Shown here: piece after piece, positions 26,480 to 35,663 of the stretch
How positions within the stretch are numbered: position 1 is the stretch's first letter
Layout: every line of letters starts with the position of its first letter
Assembly: GCF_002929335.1 (NCBI RefSeq)
Contig: NZ_PJIL01000008.1
Span: 124,001-188,000, forward strand
Reading direction: 5' to 3'
From: Arthrobacter sp. Y81
GTDB taxonomy: Bacteria; Actinomycetota; Actinomycetes; Actinomycetales; Micrococcaceae
DNA: 64,000 nt
Notes under the pieces: generated by a model
What the model saw: the letters and a program-made list of their open reading frames with translations, nothing else
What the model was told of the DNA's origin: nothing
The model's database searches: none
Position numbers and translations under genes: made by a program

Positions 26480-28099
26480 ATGCGGGTGATGGGATCGGAG
26501 ACCGAATACGGCATCCACGCGCCGTCGGCTCCGGGTGCGAACGCGACCATGATGTCCGCCCGGGTCATCCAGGCGTACGCCCAGCTGACGCGACAGCGTG
26601 CCGCCGGCGGAGCGGAAACGCGCTGGGATTACACGGATGAAGAACCGCTGCACGATGCGCGGGGCTGGACCCTGGAACGGAACCAGGCAGACCCCAGCCA
26701 GCTGACCGACCAGCCGCCGGTGCTTGACGCCGAAGCCGTGGCGCTGGCCTACGGACGCGAAGAGCTGGAGCAGGACGGCGAGGACGAATCAGGGTCGCTC
26801 CTCATGAACATGGTCCTGGGTAACGGCGCACGCCTTTACGTGGACCATGCGCATCCGGAGTACTCAAGCCCGGAAGTCACCAATCCGCGCGACGCCGTCG
26901 CCTGGGACGCCGCGGGCGACGTCGTGGCGCTTTCGGCGGTCCGCCGCATGGCCGCGGATCCGCAGCTGCCGCCAGTGAACCTCTACAAGAACAACACGGA
27001 CAACAAATCGGTGTCGTACGGTTCGCACGAGAACTACCTGATGCCCCGTGCGGTGCCCTTCGGCGACATAGTCCGGGGCCTGACCCCGTTTTTCATCACC
27101 CGCCAGATCATGTGCGGCGCCGGGCGGGTGGGCCTTGGGCAGGACAGCTCCCGGCCGGGGTACCAGATCAGCCAGCGCGCGGATTTCTTCGAGGCGGAGG
27201 TGGGCCTGGAAACGACCATCCGGCGGCCGATCATCAACACGCGCGACGAGCCTCACGCCACGGCGGACAAATACCGCCGGCTGCACGTGATCATCGGGGA
27301 CGCGAACCTCAGCCAGGCCGCCAATTACCTCAAGTTCGGGACAACGGCAATCGTGCTCAGCCTGATTGAGGCGGGCCTGGCTCCCCGAGTGGAGGTCCAC
27401 GAGCCCGTGGCAGCCCTGCAGGCCGTCAGCCACGACACCTCGCTGACCGCCACGCTCCGGCTCCTCGACGGGCGCCGGGTCACGGCCCTGGACCTGCAGT
27501 GGATTTACCACGAAGCCGCCGCCAAACTGGCCCAGGACACCGGGGTGGGCGACGCCGTGGACGGTGACGGACACACCCACGCCCTCCTGGACCGCTGGGC
27601 GGCGACGCTGACGGACCTGGACAGTAACCGCACGGCCGCTGCATCCTCCGTGGAGTGGCTGGCCAAGCTCTCGCTGCTGGAAGGCTACCGGCAGCGGGAC
27701 GGACTGGAGTGGAACGACGCCCGGCTGGGCCTCGTGGACCTCCAGTGGGCGGACGTGCGGCCGGAAAAGGGGCTGTACCACCGGATGCTTGCCCGCGGCC
27801 GGATGGAGAGGATCGTCGACGACGAAACAATCGCCCGGGCGATGACGGAGCCGCCGTCGGACACGCGCGCCTTTTTCCGCGGCCACTGCGTCAGCAGCTT
27901 CAGCAAGGATGTGGTGGGCGCCAGCTGGGACTCGGTCATCTTCGACGTCCCCGGCCACGGAAGGCTGCAACGGGTGCCTACCCGTGAGCCTTTGAGGGGA
28001 ACCGAAGCCCTCACAGGAGGCCTGTTTGCCAGGCACAAAGACGCCGGATCCTTCCTGGCCGAACTGCTCGGACAAACTCCGCCTCCGCCACCGGCATAA
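26480..28099 (+). CDS. dop: Pup deamidase/depupylase
   Basis: Deamidates the C-terminal Gln of Pup to Glu and also removes Pup from substrates; it has the carboxylate-amine ligase/glutamine synthetase fold. The N-terminal GSETEYGIH holds metal-binding Glu residues, and later [23 protein letters not shown] and [16 protein letters not shown] (read as short motifs) form the active site shared with PafA. The long loop at about residues 40-90 distinguishes Dop from PafA. ATG 26480 aligns with known Dop N-termini; a GTG at 26426 that overlaps the arc stop is the alternative. AGGAGG at 26450-26456 lies too far from 26480 to decide. Confidence 0.95.
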   Translation: MRVMGSETEYGIHAPSAPGANATMMSARVIQAYAQLTRQRAAGGAETRWDYTDEEPLHDARGWTLERNQADPSQLTDQPPVLDAEAVALAYGREELEQDGEDESGSLLMNMVLGNGARLYVDHAHPEYSSPEVTNPRDAVAWDAAGDVVALSAVRRMAADPQLPPVNLYKNNTDNKSVSYGSHENYLMPRAVPFGDIVRGLTPFFITRQIMCGAGRVGLGQDSSRPGYQISQRADFFEAEVGLETTIRRPIINTRDEPHATADKYRRLHVIIGDANLSQAANYLKFGTTAIVLSLIEAGLAPRVEVHEPVAALQAVSHDTSLTATLRLLDGRRVTALDLQWIYHEAAAKLAQDTGVGDAVDGDGHTHALLDRWAATLTDLDSNRTAAASSVEWLAKLSLLEGYRQRDGLEWNDARLGLVDLQWADVRPEKGLYHRMLARGRMERIVDDETIARAMTEPPSDTRAFFRGHCVSSFSKDVVGASWDSVIFDVPGHGRLQRVPTREPLRGTEALTGGLFARHKDAGSFLAELLGQTPPPPPA

Positions 28100-28107
28100 A
28101 GCACCCC

Positions 28108-28125
28108 ACCGCGGCTTAAGCCGTG
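28108..28125. promoter_or_regulatory. 18-bp near-palindrome upstream of pup
   Basis: CCGCGGCTTAAGCCGTGG, with one mismatched pair, lies between dop and pup. It could be an operator or a hairpin separating the two genes. Confidence 0.4.
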
Positions 28126-28145
28126 GCAATATGGGCTTACAGGAT

Positions 28146-28164
28146 GTCCCCTCTCATCGGGGAC
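28146..28164 (+). promoter_or_regulatory. leader hairpin of pup
   Basis: GTCCCC (28146-28151) pairs with GGGGAC (28159-28164) around a 7-nt loop, ending about 8 nt before the AAGGAGAAGG ribosome-binding site. Confidence 0.45.
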
Positions 28165-28182
28165 GGATAGAAGGAGAAGGAA

Positions 28183-28386
28183 ATGGCAGGCCAGGAGCAA
28201 CAGCAGCCGCAGTCGCGGGAAAGCGAAATCGAAGACGACGCCCCCGCAACGCCACCAGCAGCCGGGGATGCCCAGGCATCGGCAGCCACCCAGGGCGTGG
28301 ACGATCTCCTGGACGAAATCGACGGCGTCCTCGAATCCAACGCCGAAGAATTCGTCCGGGCCTTCGTTCAAAAAGGCGGCCAGTAG
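28183..28386 (+). CDS. pup: prokaryotic ubiquitin-like protein Pup
   Basis: A 67-residue intrinsically disordered tag that is attached to substrate lysines by PafA. The N-terminal half is Gln/Ala/Pro-rich; the C-terminal half (VDDLLDEIDGVLESNAEEF) is the Arc-binding helix. It ends in KGGQ, so Dop deamidation to Glu is required before ligation. A strong AAGGAGAAGG precedes the ATG. It lies between dop and prcB, the standard actinobacterial order. Confidence 0.98.
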   Translation: MAGQEQQQPQSRESEIEDDAPATPPAAGDAQASAATQGVDDLLDEIDGVLESNAEEFVRAFVQKGGQ

Positions 28387-28471
28387 GATTCACGCTGCCA
28401 GCGCCTGATTGGAGGACGGCAGCCCGGACGGTCGAAGAGACGTTGACCCACCACGTTGAAGGAGTGCATCA

Positions 28472-29299
28472 GTGCAGGACACAACAGCCAACCAGGTAGC
28501 TGCCAACGCGACGTCATCATTCACTGAACACCTTCAACGCAACAGGCCCGGCCTACTTCCATACAATCAGCCGTTCCCCACGGCGCCCACCGGCCCCGGT
28601 TCTCAGCCGCTGCAGGTGCCGCATGCCACCACCATCGTCTCGCTGACTTATGGCGGGGGAGTGCTGATGGCCGGCGACCGCCGCGCCACGATGGGGAACA
28701 TCATCGCGAGCAGGCACATTGAAAAGGTCTTTCCGGCCGACCGCTATTCGGTCCTGGGAATCGCGGGCACCGCGGGCATCGCCATCGACCTCACGCGGCT
28801 GTTCCAGGTGGAGCTGGAACACTACGAAAAGATCGAGGGAACGCTGCTGAGCCTCGAAGGCAAGGCCAACCGGCTCGGCGCAATGATCCGCGGTAACCTG
28901 CCCATGGCCATGCAGGGCCTAGCCGTTGTGCCCCTCTTCGCCGGGTTCGACCTCCCTGCCGGCATCGGCCGCCTGTTCTCGTACGATGTCACCGGCGGAC
29001 GGTACGAGGAGCAGGAACACCACGCAGTAGGTTCGGGTTCCATGTTTGCCCGCGGAGCCCTCAAGAAGCTCTGGCGGCCGGGACTTAACGAAGAGGAGGC
29101 GGTGGCCGTCGCCGTCGAAGCCCTTTATGATGCGGCGGATGACGACTCGGCAACCGGCGGACCGGACCCGGTCCGGCAGTTGTGGCCGGTTGTCTACACC
29201 GTGGGCCGCAGCGGCGCCAGGCGCATCCCCGACCATGATCTCGCTGCCGTGGCCGCATCCATCATCGAGGCCAGAACCGCAGCACGGCGGGAGGCCTGA
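28472..29299 (+). CDS. prcB: 20S proteasome beta subunit
   Basis: The catalytic subunit of the 20S core. The 275-residue precursor has a propeptide of about 52 residues; cleavage in [12 protein letters not shown] exposes Thr53 as the N-terminal nucleophile. [11 protein letters not shown], the catalytic Lys region and [16 protein letters not shown] follow the family pattern. The GTG start has GAAGGAG upstream. It is separated from prcA by 1 nt. Confidence 0.97.
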   Translation: MQDTTANQVAANATSSFTEHLQRNRPGLLPYNQPFPTAPTGPGSQPLQVPHATTIVSLTYGGGVLMAGDRRATMGNIIASRHIEKVFPADRYSVLGIAGTAGIAIDLTRLFQVELEHYEKIEGTLLSLEGKANRLGAMIRGNLPMAMQGLAVVPLFAGFDLPAGIGRLFSYDVTGGRYEEQEHHAVGSGSMFARGALKKLWRPGLNEEEAVAVAVEALYDAADDDSATGGPDPVRQLWPVVYTVGRSGARRIPDHDLAAVAASIIEARTAARREA

Positions 29300-29300
29300 T

Positions 29301-30008
29301 ATGACTCAACAGTTTTATGTGTCGCCCGAACAGCTGATGAAGGACCGTGCGGATTTCGCACGGAAGGGAATTGCCCGGGGCCGGTCCGTCGTGGTGGTCA
29401 GCTGCGAGGAGGGAATCGCCCTCGTCGCGGAGAATCCGTCGCCGTCATTGCACAAGATCGGCGAGATCTACGACAAGATCGCCTTCGCCGCCGTCGGCAA
29501 GTACAACGAATTCGAAAGTCTCCGGCAGGCGGGGGTGCGGTACGCGGACGTCCGCGGGTACTCCTACGACCGGGAAGACGTCACGGCCAGGGGATTGGCC
29601 AGCGTCTACGCGCAGAGCCTCGGTGCCGTATTTACCGCCGAGCAGAAGCCGTTCGAAGTGGAACTCGCAGTGGTGGAAGTTGGCGGCAGCCCGGCCGACG
29701 ACCACCTTTACCGGCTGACGTTCGACGGTTCGATCGCTGACGAAAAGGGCTTCATTGTGATGGGCGGGCAGGCAGACAAAGTGGCCGAGACCGTGGACGG
29801 CGGGTGGCAGCGGGAACTGAACTTCGCCGGTGCAATCAGGCTCGCCATGAAGGGACTGGTCACTGACAAGGAAGCGGGCGAGTTGCCCGCGACAGCCCTT
29901 GAGGTGGCCGTACTGGACCGCAATTCGGAGGGCACCCGGGGATCCCGGCGGGCTTTCCGACGCCTTGGCGACGACGAAATCGCCGCCCTGCTGTCTGAGG
30001 AGAACTGA
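29301..30008 (+). CDS. prcA: 20S proteasome alpha subunit
   Basis: A structural subunit of 235 residues whose rings gate the proteasome and bind Arc. It starts [19 protein letters not shown], with the gating tail and helix H0, followed by [28 protein letters not shown] and [16 protein letters not shown]. There is no propeptide or catalytic Thr. ATG 29301 is 1 nt after the prcB stop; the open frame extends further upstream inside prcB but is not real. pafA follows after 1 nt. Confidence 0.97.
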   Translation: MTQQFYVSPEQLMKDRADFARKGIARGRSVVVVSCEEGIALVAENPSPSLHKIGEIYDKIAFAAVGKYNEFESLRQAGVRYADVRGYSYDREDVTARGLASVYAQSLGAVFTAEQKPFEVELAVVEVGGSPADDHLYRLTFDGSIADEKGFIVMGGQADKVAETVDGGWQRELNFAGAIRLAMKGLVTDKEAGELPATALEVAVLDRNSEGTRGSRRAFRRLGDDEIAALLSEEN

Positions 30009-30009
30009 A

Positions 30010-31374
30010 ATGGACAAGCGCATTTTCGGCATCGAAACCGAGTTCGGCATCTCTTACTCGAGCCCGGACTCGCGTCCGCTCGCCCCGGAGGAGGTGGCAC
30101 GCTACCTCTTCCGCAAAGTGGTCAGCTGGGGACGCTCGTCGAATGTGTTCCTGACCAACGGTTCCCGGCTCTACCTCGACGTGGGCTCCCACCCCGAGTA
30201 TGCGACCGCCGAATGCGATGATCTGGGACAGCTGATCGCCCATGACCGCGCGGGCGAGCTGATCCTGGACGACCTCGTCGACGAGGCGCAGGAACGGCTG
30301 GCCGCCGAGGGGTTCAACGGCACCGTATATCTTTTCAAGAACAACACGGACTCCGCAGGCAATTCCTACGGCAGCCACGAAAACTACCTCATTCCCCGTC
30401 GCGGCGAATTCTCCAGGCTGGCGGAAATCCTGATTCCCTTCCTGGTGACCCGTCAGCTCATCGCCGGTGCCGGGAAAATCCTGAAGACCCCGCACGGGGC
30501 CACGTTCGCATTCTCCCAGCGCGCGGACCACATCTGGGAAGGCGTTTCCTCCGCCACGACCAGGTCCCGGCCCATCATCAACACCCGGGACGAACCCCAC
30601 GCCGACGCCGAGTTCTACCGCCGTCTCCACGTGATCGTGGGTGACTCCAACATGTCTGAAACCACGGCCCTGATGAAGGTGGGCACCGTGGACCTGATCC
30701 TCCGGATGATCGAGGCCGGCGTGATCATGCGGGACATGCGGATGGAGAACCCCATCCGCAGCATCCGGGAGGTCTCCCACGACCTCAGTGGCAGGGCGCT
30801 CATCCGTCTGGCCAACGGCCGGCAGCTGACGGCGCTGGAGATCCAGCGCGAGTACCTGAACAAGGTCACCTCGTTCATTGCCGAACACGGCGCGCACAAC
30901 CAGCATGTGCCCCTCATCCTGGACCTGTGGGAACGGACGCTTTCCGCCATTGAGAGCGGAGACACCAGCACGATCGACACTGAGATCGACTGGGCCATCA
31001 AGAAGAAACTGATGGACAGCTACCGGAGCCGGCACGGACTCGGGCTGGATGCGCCGCGTATTGCCCAGCTTGACCTCACGTACCACGACATCTCGCGGAC
31101 CCGCGGTCTCTACTACCTGCTGCAAGCCAGGGGAGCCGTGCGCCGCGTGGTGGACGACACGGCAGTCAAGGACGCCGTTGATGCGCCACCGCAGACAACC
31201 CGGGCAAAACTCCGCGGGGATTTCGTCCGCCGCGCGCAGGAACTGGGCCGTGACTATACGGTGGACTGGGTGCACCTGAAGCTGAACGACCGCGCCCACC
31301 AGACGATCCTGTGCAAGGATCCGTTCCGGAACGTGGACGAGCGCGTCGATGCGCTCCTGGACTCTATGGGCTGA
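30010..31374 (+). CDS. pafA: Pup--protein ligase
   Basis: Links the C-terminal Glu of Pup to substrate lysines with ATP. The 454-residue enzyme starts [16 protein letters not shown], with the Glu metal ligands, then [20 protein letters not shown], and [19 protein letters not shown], all shared with Dop. Unlike Dop it lacks the N-terminal loop insertion. The C-terminal domain ([23 protein letters not shown]) binds Pup. ATG 30010 is 1 nt after the prcA stop. Confidence 0.97.
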   Translation: MDKRIFGIETEFGISYSSPDSRPLAPEEVARYLFRKVVSWGRSSNVFLTNGSRLYLDVGSHPEYATAECDDLGQLIAHDRAGELILDDLVDEAQERLAAEGFNGTVYLFKNNTDSAGNSYGSHENYLIPRRGEFSRLAEILIPFLVTRQLIAGAGKILKTPHGATFAFSQRADHIWEGVSSATTRSRPIINTRDEPHADAEFYRRLHVIVGDSNMSETTALMKVGTVDLILRMIEAGVIMRDMRMENPIRSIREVSHDLSGRALIRLANGRQLTALEIQREYLNKVTSFIAEHGAHNQHVPLILDLWERTLSAIESGDTSTIDTEIDWAIKKKLMDSYRSRHGLGLDAPRIAQLDLTYHDISRTRGLYYLLQARGAVRRVVDDTAVKDAVDAPPQTTRAKLRGDFVRRAQELGRDYTVDWVHLKLNDRAHQTILCKDPFRNVDERVDALLDSMG

Positions 31375-31391
31375 TACCCAGCTTCAGGGGC

Positions 31392-31397
31392 TATTCT
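31392..31397 (+). promoter_or_regulatory. possible -10 box of the FKBP lipoprotein gene
   Basis: TATTCT with a leader of about 85 nt that contains two hairpins. No clear -35. Confidence 0.3.
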
Positions 31398-31403
31398 GGA
31401 TGG

Positions 31404-31456
31404 GGCCGTTTACGCGGCCACAGACTGCGTTGCCGCGCTTCATCGGCGGCAACGCA
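31404..31456 (+). terminator. two hairpins between pafA and the FKBP gene
   Basis: GGCCG/CGGCC (31404-31419) is followed by a perfect 11-bp stem, TGCGTTGCCGC (31426-31436) with GCGGCAACGCA (31446-31456) and a 9-nt loop. No U-tract follows, so this is either a U-less terminator for the pafA transcript or a leader structure. Confidence 0.5.
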
Positions 31457-31484
31457 TCCATCTTGCCCCGACGAAAGTTCTTAC

Positions 31485-32414
31485 GTGCGCCGACTACTAG
31501 CAATTCTCATTCCCGGACTGCTGCTGATCACCGCCTGCGGCGGCTCGCCTGCAGCCCCGGAGCCCACCAGCCAGTCTGCTGGCGAGACCGCCAAGCTCGA
31601 CTCTCTGAAGCTTACGGACAACGGTGACAAGAAGGCACCCGGAGTCGAATTCGATAAGCCCCTTGATGTGAAGGAACCCACCGTCAAGGTGGTTAACGAG
31701 GGCGACGGAGAGCGCCTCAAGGCGAACCAGATCGCCGACATCTCGATCCTCGCCGTCAGTGGCAAGGACGGCACCACGCTCGAAGACACCTTCGCGAAGG
31801 ACCCCGAGCCCCTTGAGCTGAACGATGCGCTCAAGACCGGCAACGCCGTGATCTACAACGCCTTCGTAGGCGCCAAGATCGGCTCGGAGCTTGCGCTTGC
31901 AGTCCCAGGCCAGGCTGCCCAGGAAGGCGCCGAGGCTGGCCCCACGCAGCTTCTGGTGGTTAAGGTACTGGCCGCCAAGGACGCCCCGAAGGTCCTCGAC
32001 AAGCCGGAAGGCGAAACGGTCACGCCGCCCGCCGGACTGCCGACCGTCAAGGAAAACGACAAGGGAATCCCGGAAATCTCCGTCGAAGGTGTCAAGGCAC
32101 CGACAGCCCTCGTCTCGCAGGACCTGATCAAGGGCACCGGCCCGGCCGTCAAGGAAACCGACACGCTGACCGTCAACTACGTCGGCGTCACCCTCAACGG
32201 TGGCACCAAGTTTGACTCCAGCTTCGACCGCGGCGAAAAGGCCAGCTTCCCGCTCACCGGCGTCATCAAGGGCTGGACGCAGGGCCTTGCCGGCAAGAAC
32301 GTGGGCTCGCGTGTCCTCCTGGTCGTCCCGAAGGACCTTGCCTACGGTGATGCCGGCCAGGGCGAGGCCAAGGGCGATCTGGTGTTCGTCGTCGATATCC
32401 TCGGCGTCAAGTAA
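31485..32414 (+). CDS. FKBP-type peptidyl-prolyl isomerase lipoprotein
   Basis: A membrane-anchored extracytoplasmic folding catalyst. The GTG start at 31485 gives a signal peptide RRLLAILIPGLLLITAC with lipobox ITAC. Residues about 60-165 form a degenerate FKBP-like domain; residues about 210-309 form a canonical FKBP domain (TLTVNYVGVTLNGGTKFDSS, VIKGWTQGLAGKNVGSR, LAYGD). Family length is about 310 with two domains. A cytoplasmic single-domain FKBP gene follows 30 nt downstream. In-frame codons upstream of 31485 have no signal-like sequence. Confidence 0.92.
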   Translation: MRRLLAILIPGLLLITACGGSPAAPEPTSQSAGETAKLDSLKLTDNGDKKAPGVEFDKPLDVKEPTVKVVNEGDGERLKANQIADISILAVSGKDGTTLEDTFAKDPEPLELNDALKTGNAVIYNAFVGAKIGSELALAVPGQAAQEGAEAGPTQLLVVKVLAAKDAPKVLDKPEGETVTPPAGLPTVKENDKGIPEISVEGVKAPTALVSQDLIKGTGPAVKETDTLTVNYVGVTLNGGTKFDSSFDRGEKASFPLTGVIKGWTQGLAGKNVGSRVLLVVPKDLAYGDAGQGEAKGDLVFVVDILGVK

Positions 32415-32444
32415 GCCATCCCAATCCAAGAAAAAGGAGCAAAC

Positions 32445-32840
32445 ATGTCATTTGGACAGCGCAATTTCGACCGCCAGAAGCCGGAAATTGACTTCCCGGA
32501 GGGGGACGTCCCCACCGACCTGGTCATCACCGACCTCATCGAGGGCGACGGCGCCGAGGCCAAGCCGGGCGACACCGTTTCCACCCACTACGTCGGAGTC
32601 GCCTGGTCCACGGGCGAGGAGTTCGACGCCTCGTGGGGCCGCGGAGCTCCCCTGGACTTCCGGGTCGGCGTGGGCCAGGTCATCCAGGGCTGGGACCAGG
32701 GCCTGCTGGGCATGAAGGTCGGCGGCCGACGCCGTCTCGAAATCCCCTCGGAACTCGCCTACGGATCCCGCGGTGCCGGCGGAGCGATCGGCCCCAACGA
32801 AGCGCTGATCTTCGTAGTGGACCTCGTCGGAGTCCGCTAA
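32445..32840 (+). CDS. FKBP-type peptidyl-prolyl cis-trans isomerase (cytoplasmic)
   Basis: A 131-residue single FKBP domain without a signal peptide. Active-site residues are seen in VSTHYVGVAWSTGEEFDASW, the IQGWDQGLLGMKVGGRRRL flap, ELAYGSRGAGGAIGPNEAL and FVVDLVGV. AAGGAGC precedes the ATG. It forms a pair with the lipoprotein FKBP gene upstream and is followed by two hairpins. Confidence 0.95.
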   Translation: MSFGQRNFDRQKPEIDFPEGDVPTDLVITDLIEGDGAEAKPGDTVSTHYVGVAWSTGEEFDASWGRGAPLDFRVGVGQVIQGWDQGLLGMKVGGRRRLEIPSELAYGSRGAGGAIGPNEALIFVVDLVGVR

Positions 32841-32850
32841 GCGGAGGAAT

Positions 32851-32868
32851 GCCCGGCGCCCGCCGGGC
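32851..32868 (+). other. short hairpin after the FKBP gene
   Basis: GCCCGGCG-CC-CGCCGGGC, a perfect 8-bp stem 10 nt after the stop codon; no U-tract. Confidence 0.4.
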
Positions 32869-32879
32869 AAGCCACAGGG

Positions 32880-32923
32880 AGCGCGGTAACAATCGGAAGG
32901 AAATTTCCGTTTGTTGCCGCGCT
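32880..32923 (+). terminator. terminator before pafBC
   Basis: AGCGCGG (32880-32886) pairs with CCGCGCT (32917-32923), with inner partial pairs including CGGAA/TTCCG; TTTC follows. It separates the FKBP genes from the pafBC promoter. Confidence 0.6.
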
Positions 32924-32950
32924 TTCGGCATTAAGCCTCAGCGGCTTTAG

Positions 32951-32956
32951 TAACGT
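32951..32956 (+). promoter_or_regulatory. -10 box, leaderless pafBC
   Basis: TAACGT, 7 nt before the GTG at 32964. Confidence 0.5.
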
Positions 32957-32963
32957 AGCCAAG

Positions 32964-34955
32964 GTGTCCGCCTTACGTACAGAACGCCTCCTGAACCTGC
33001 TCATCGCGCTGCTCAACACCCGCTACGGGCTGCGGCGCAGTGATCTGCGCGCAAAGGTCTACCACGACACGAGCAGCACCGAGGCTGCCTTCGGACGCAT
33101 GTTCGAGCGGGACAAGAGCGACCTCCGCCAGTTCGGCTTTGACGTCGAGACGGTCATGGACCACGGCTGGAGTTCCGACGACCCGGCCACCACGCGCTAC
33201 CGGATCGGCAAAGAGTCCAACCGGCTCCCGGATGTAAGCCTCACTTCCGCCGAATGCACCGTCCTCATCCTGGCGGCACAGCTGTGGGAGCGGGCCGCCC
33301 TGGGGTCGGCGGCGCAGGACGCCATGCGCAAGCTGCAGGCAGCCGGCGGGCTCGCTGAGGCTGAACTGCCGGCCGGAGTGCAGCCGCGGATCAAACCGGC
33401 CGGGCAGGCCTTTGAGGACCTGATCACGGGGATGCACGCCCAGCATCCCGTTAGCTTCACATACCTTGCCGGCACTACCGGCCGTGAGGAGAACCGTACC
33501 GTTGAACCGTGGGGCCTGGGCAGCCGCTTTGGCCAGTGGTACCTGGTGGGTTTTGACCGGGACCGGGCCGCGAAGCGCTTCTTCCGGCTGTCCCGCTTCA
33601 CGTCGGCCGTGACGGTCCTCGACAAGGACAGCTACACGCCCCCGGCCGGCTTCAACGTCCGCAGCGAACTGGATTCGCTTCCTGAGCTGCCAGTGCAGTC
33701 CGCCCTGGTGGACGTGGCTGCAGGCAAGTTGCTGGGACTGCGCAAGCGCGCCACTGAAACCCCCACACCCGAAGCGCCTGGCAGCATGCCCGACGGCGGA
33801 TGGGACCGGCTCAGCGTTCCGTACCGCGACGCTGAGGTACTGGGTGAGGAGCTGGCCTCCTACGGTCCGAACGTGGTGGTCTCTGCGCCGGCGGAGCTGG
33901 CAGCCGCTGTCCGCAGACGGCTGAAGGCCGCCGCTGATTTCTCCGCCTCCCCGGCTCCCGCCGTCGCCTTTCCGGACACCGTGCCGGCGAAGCGTCCGCG
34001 CAAACGAACGTCCGAGGACCAGCTCAAGAGGATGCTTCAGCTCGTCCCGTTCCTGGTCCACAATCAGGGCCTGCATATCAGCGAGGTCGCCTCCAGTTTC
34101 GGCGTGACGCGGAAAGAGCTGGAGGACGACCTGCGGATCCTGATATGTTCCGGCCTGCCCGAGGGCTACCCGGATGATCTCCTGGACATCCAGTGGGAAG
34201 ACGACCACGTCTTCATCACGCAGGACCTGGACCTCAATCGTCCCGTCCGTTTCACAGTGGACGAGGCGTGCGCCCTGCTGACCGGGCTGGAGACCCTCAA
34301 CGGGCTCCCTGAGCTCGCCGAGGGGAGCGCGCTGGAGTCCGTAACGGTGAAGCTGATGGCCGCCGCGGGGGAGGAAGGCCTGAAGGCCGGCTCTATTGCC
34401 GGCCCCCAAGTCGGCCCGGCGAACTCGGCGCATCTGGCGACGATACGGCAAGCCATTGCCGACGGCCGCCAGCTGCACCTCACCTACTTTTCAGCGCAGC
34501 GCGACTCCATGTCCGAGCGGGACGTCGATCCCTTGCGGCTCTACTCCCTGGACAACACCTGGTACTTCGAGGCGTACTGCCACAGCGCCGGCGGCCTCCG
34601 GAACTTCCGGCTGGACCGCATCGAGGGGCTGGCGCCGAACGGACAGGCAGTGACGGAGGCGGCGAGACCCGCCGAGGGTTTCCCCGTCAAGCTGTTCACC
34701 CCGAACGACGACGACACCCTGGTAACGGTGCAACTGGCACCCCAAGGCGCCGGCCTCGCAGACGACTATTACGCCGAACGGACCGCACCGCTACCGGGCG
34801 GCGGACTCATTGCCGAGATCAGGTTCGGCAGCACCAGCTGGCTGCCCATGTTTGTTGCCCAACATGGCGGCGCCGTCCGTATCCTGGAGCCGGCGGAACT
34901 GGCCGACGCGGCGCAGGAATGGATCATCGCAGCACTGTCCCGTTACGGCGGTTAG
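32964..34955 (+). CDS. pafBC: fused PafB-PafC WYL-domain DNA-damage regulator
   Basis: A 663-residue transcription activator of the mycobacterial/actinobacterial LexA-independent DNA-damage response. It has two similar halves: a winged helix-turn-helix (TERLLNLLIALLNTRYGLRR) with WYL domain (residues about 1-310), and a second helix-turn-helix (RMLQLVPFLVHNQGLHISEV) with WYL domain (about 345-660). In mycobacteria pafB and pafC are separate genes; the fused form is known from Arthrobacter, which supports the assignment of this window. The GTG start has a -10 box 7 nt upstream. Confidence 0.95.
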   Translation: MSALRTERLLNLLIALLNTRYGLRRSDLRAKVYHDTSSTEAAFGRMFERDKSDLRQFGFDVETVMDHGWSSDDPATTRYRIGKESNRLPDVSLTSAECTVLILAAQLWERAALGSAAQDAMRKLQAAGGLAEAELPAGVQPRIKPAGQAFEDLITGMHAQHPVSFTYLAGTTGREENRTVEPWGLGSRFGQWYLVGFDRDRAAKRFFRLSRFTSAVTVLDKDSYTPPAGFNVRSELDSLPELPVQSALVDVAAGKLLGLRKRATETPTPEAPGSMPDGGWDRLSVPYRDAEVLGEELASYGPNVVVSAPAELAAAVRRRLKAAADFSASPAPAVAFPDTVPAKRPRKRTSEDQLKRMLQLVPFLVHNQGLHISEVASSFGVTRKELEDDLRILICSGLPEGYPDDLLDIQWEDDHVFITQDLDLNRPVRFTVDEACALLTGLETLNGLPELAEGSALESVTVKLMAAAGEEGLKAGSIAGPQVGPANSAHLATIRQAIADGRQLHLTYFSAQRDSMSERDVDPLRLYSLDNTWYFEAYCHSAGGLRNFRLDRIEGLAPNGQAVTEAARPAEGFPVKLFTPNDDDTLVTVQLAPQGAGLADDYYAERTAPLPGGGLIAEIRFGSTSWLPMFVAQHGGAVRILEPAELADAAQEWIIAALSRYGG

Positions 34956-34958
34956 ACT
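34953..34958 (+). promoter_or_regulatory. -10 box, leaderless 34966 gene
   Basis: TAGACT, 7 nt before the ATG at 34966, overlapping the end of pafBC. Confidence 0.5.
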
Positions 34959-34965
34959 TCTCAGC

Positions 34966-35328
34966 ATGCCTTGGTGGTCTTGGATCCTGATTTGGATAGC
35001 GCTCGTAGCCGTTTCCCTGCTCTTTTATGTGCTGTTGGGGATCAGGCTTTTCCGCCAGTTCATGGCCACGATGAAGGACCTGGGCGCTGCCGGCGAGCGG
35101 TTCGGGGCACCCCTCGCCGATATCACCGACCCGGCCCCGCAGCCGGGGACGGCCCCGGAAGGGCAGCGCGCCGTGCCAGGTTCTGCAGTTTTTGCCTCGC
35201 CGATGCAGATGAGACATGATTACCTCACGTCCAAATCCTCCCGCAGGGAAGAGCGCCGCCGGCGGCGCGTTCAGCGCAAAGCGGACCGTGGCCAGCCACA
35301 GGCGCTGCGCGACATCGAATTCAGTTAG
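34966..35328 (+). CDS. small single-pass membrane protein, unknown
   Basis: A 120-residue protein with one N-terminal membrane segment ([20 protein letters not shown]) and a basic cytoplasmic tail ending [17 protein letters not shown]. No known domain. It sits between pafBC and tatA, 32 nt before tatA, in the same direction; a role with the Tat system is possible but unproven. Leaderless pattern at the start. Confidence 0.75.
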   Translation: MPWWSWILIWIALVAVSLLFYVLLGIRLFRQFMATMKDLGAAGERFGAPLADITDPAPQPGTAPEGQRAVPGSAVFASPMQMRHDYLTSKSSRREERRRRRVQRKADRGQPQALRDIEFS

Positions 35329-35331
35329 ACG

Positions 35332-35337
35332 TAGGAT
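35332..35337 (+). promoter_or_regulatory. -10 box of tatAC
   Basis: TAGGAT, about 23 nt before the tatA GTG, leaving room for the GAGGAAAGGA ribosome-binding site. Confidence 0.5.
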
Positions 35338-35360
35338 GTATTTCGAGGAAAGGACTTCCA

Positions 35361-35657
35361 GTGGGACGACTCTTTGAGGGCCCTTGGCCCATCGTGATTA
35401 TTATCATCGTGGCTCTGCTGCTTTTTGCCGCGCCCAAACTTCCGGCCATGGCCCGCAGCCTCGGCCAGTCCATGCGGATCATCAAATCCGAGGTCAAGGA
35501 AATGAAGAACGACGGCAAACCCGAGACCAAGGACGGCACGGACCCGGTCGAGGGCAAGATCGTCAACCACCCGCAGTCCAGGCCGCAAAACGGTGACTCA
35601 ACCAGCGGCACGGGCAGCGCAGACGGCACCGACGTTCCGCCGTCGAACCGCGTTTGA
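35361..35657 (+). CDS. tatA: Sec-independent protein translocase subunit TatA
   Basis: The pore-forming part of the twin-arginine export system. The 98-residue protein has one N-terminal membrane helix ([21 protein letters not shown]), the amphipathic helix [19 protein letters not shown] and a disordered hydrophilic tail. The hinge reads FAAPKLP rather than the more usual FGxxKLP. GTG start with GAGGAAAGGA upstream. tatC follows after 6 nt. Confidence 0.95.
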   Translation: MGRLFEGPWPIVIIIIVALLLFAAPKLPAMARSLGQSMRIIKSEVKEMKNDGKPETKDGTDPVEGKIVNHPQSRPQNGDSTSGTGSADGTDVPPSNRV

Positions 35658-35663
35658 CCTGAA

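Noticed and set aside
29860-31299. Long minus-strand open frame opposite pafA
   Set aside because: Mirror of the pafA codon pattern; no ribosome-binding site or protein-like motifs.
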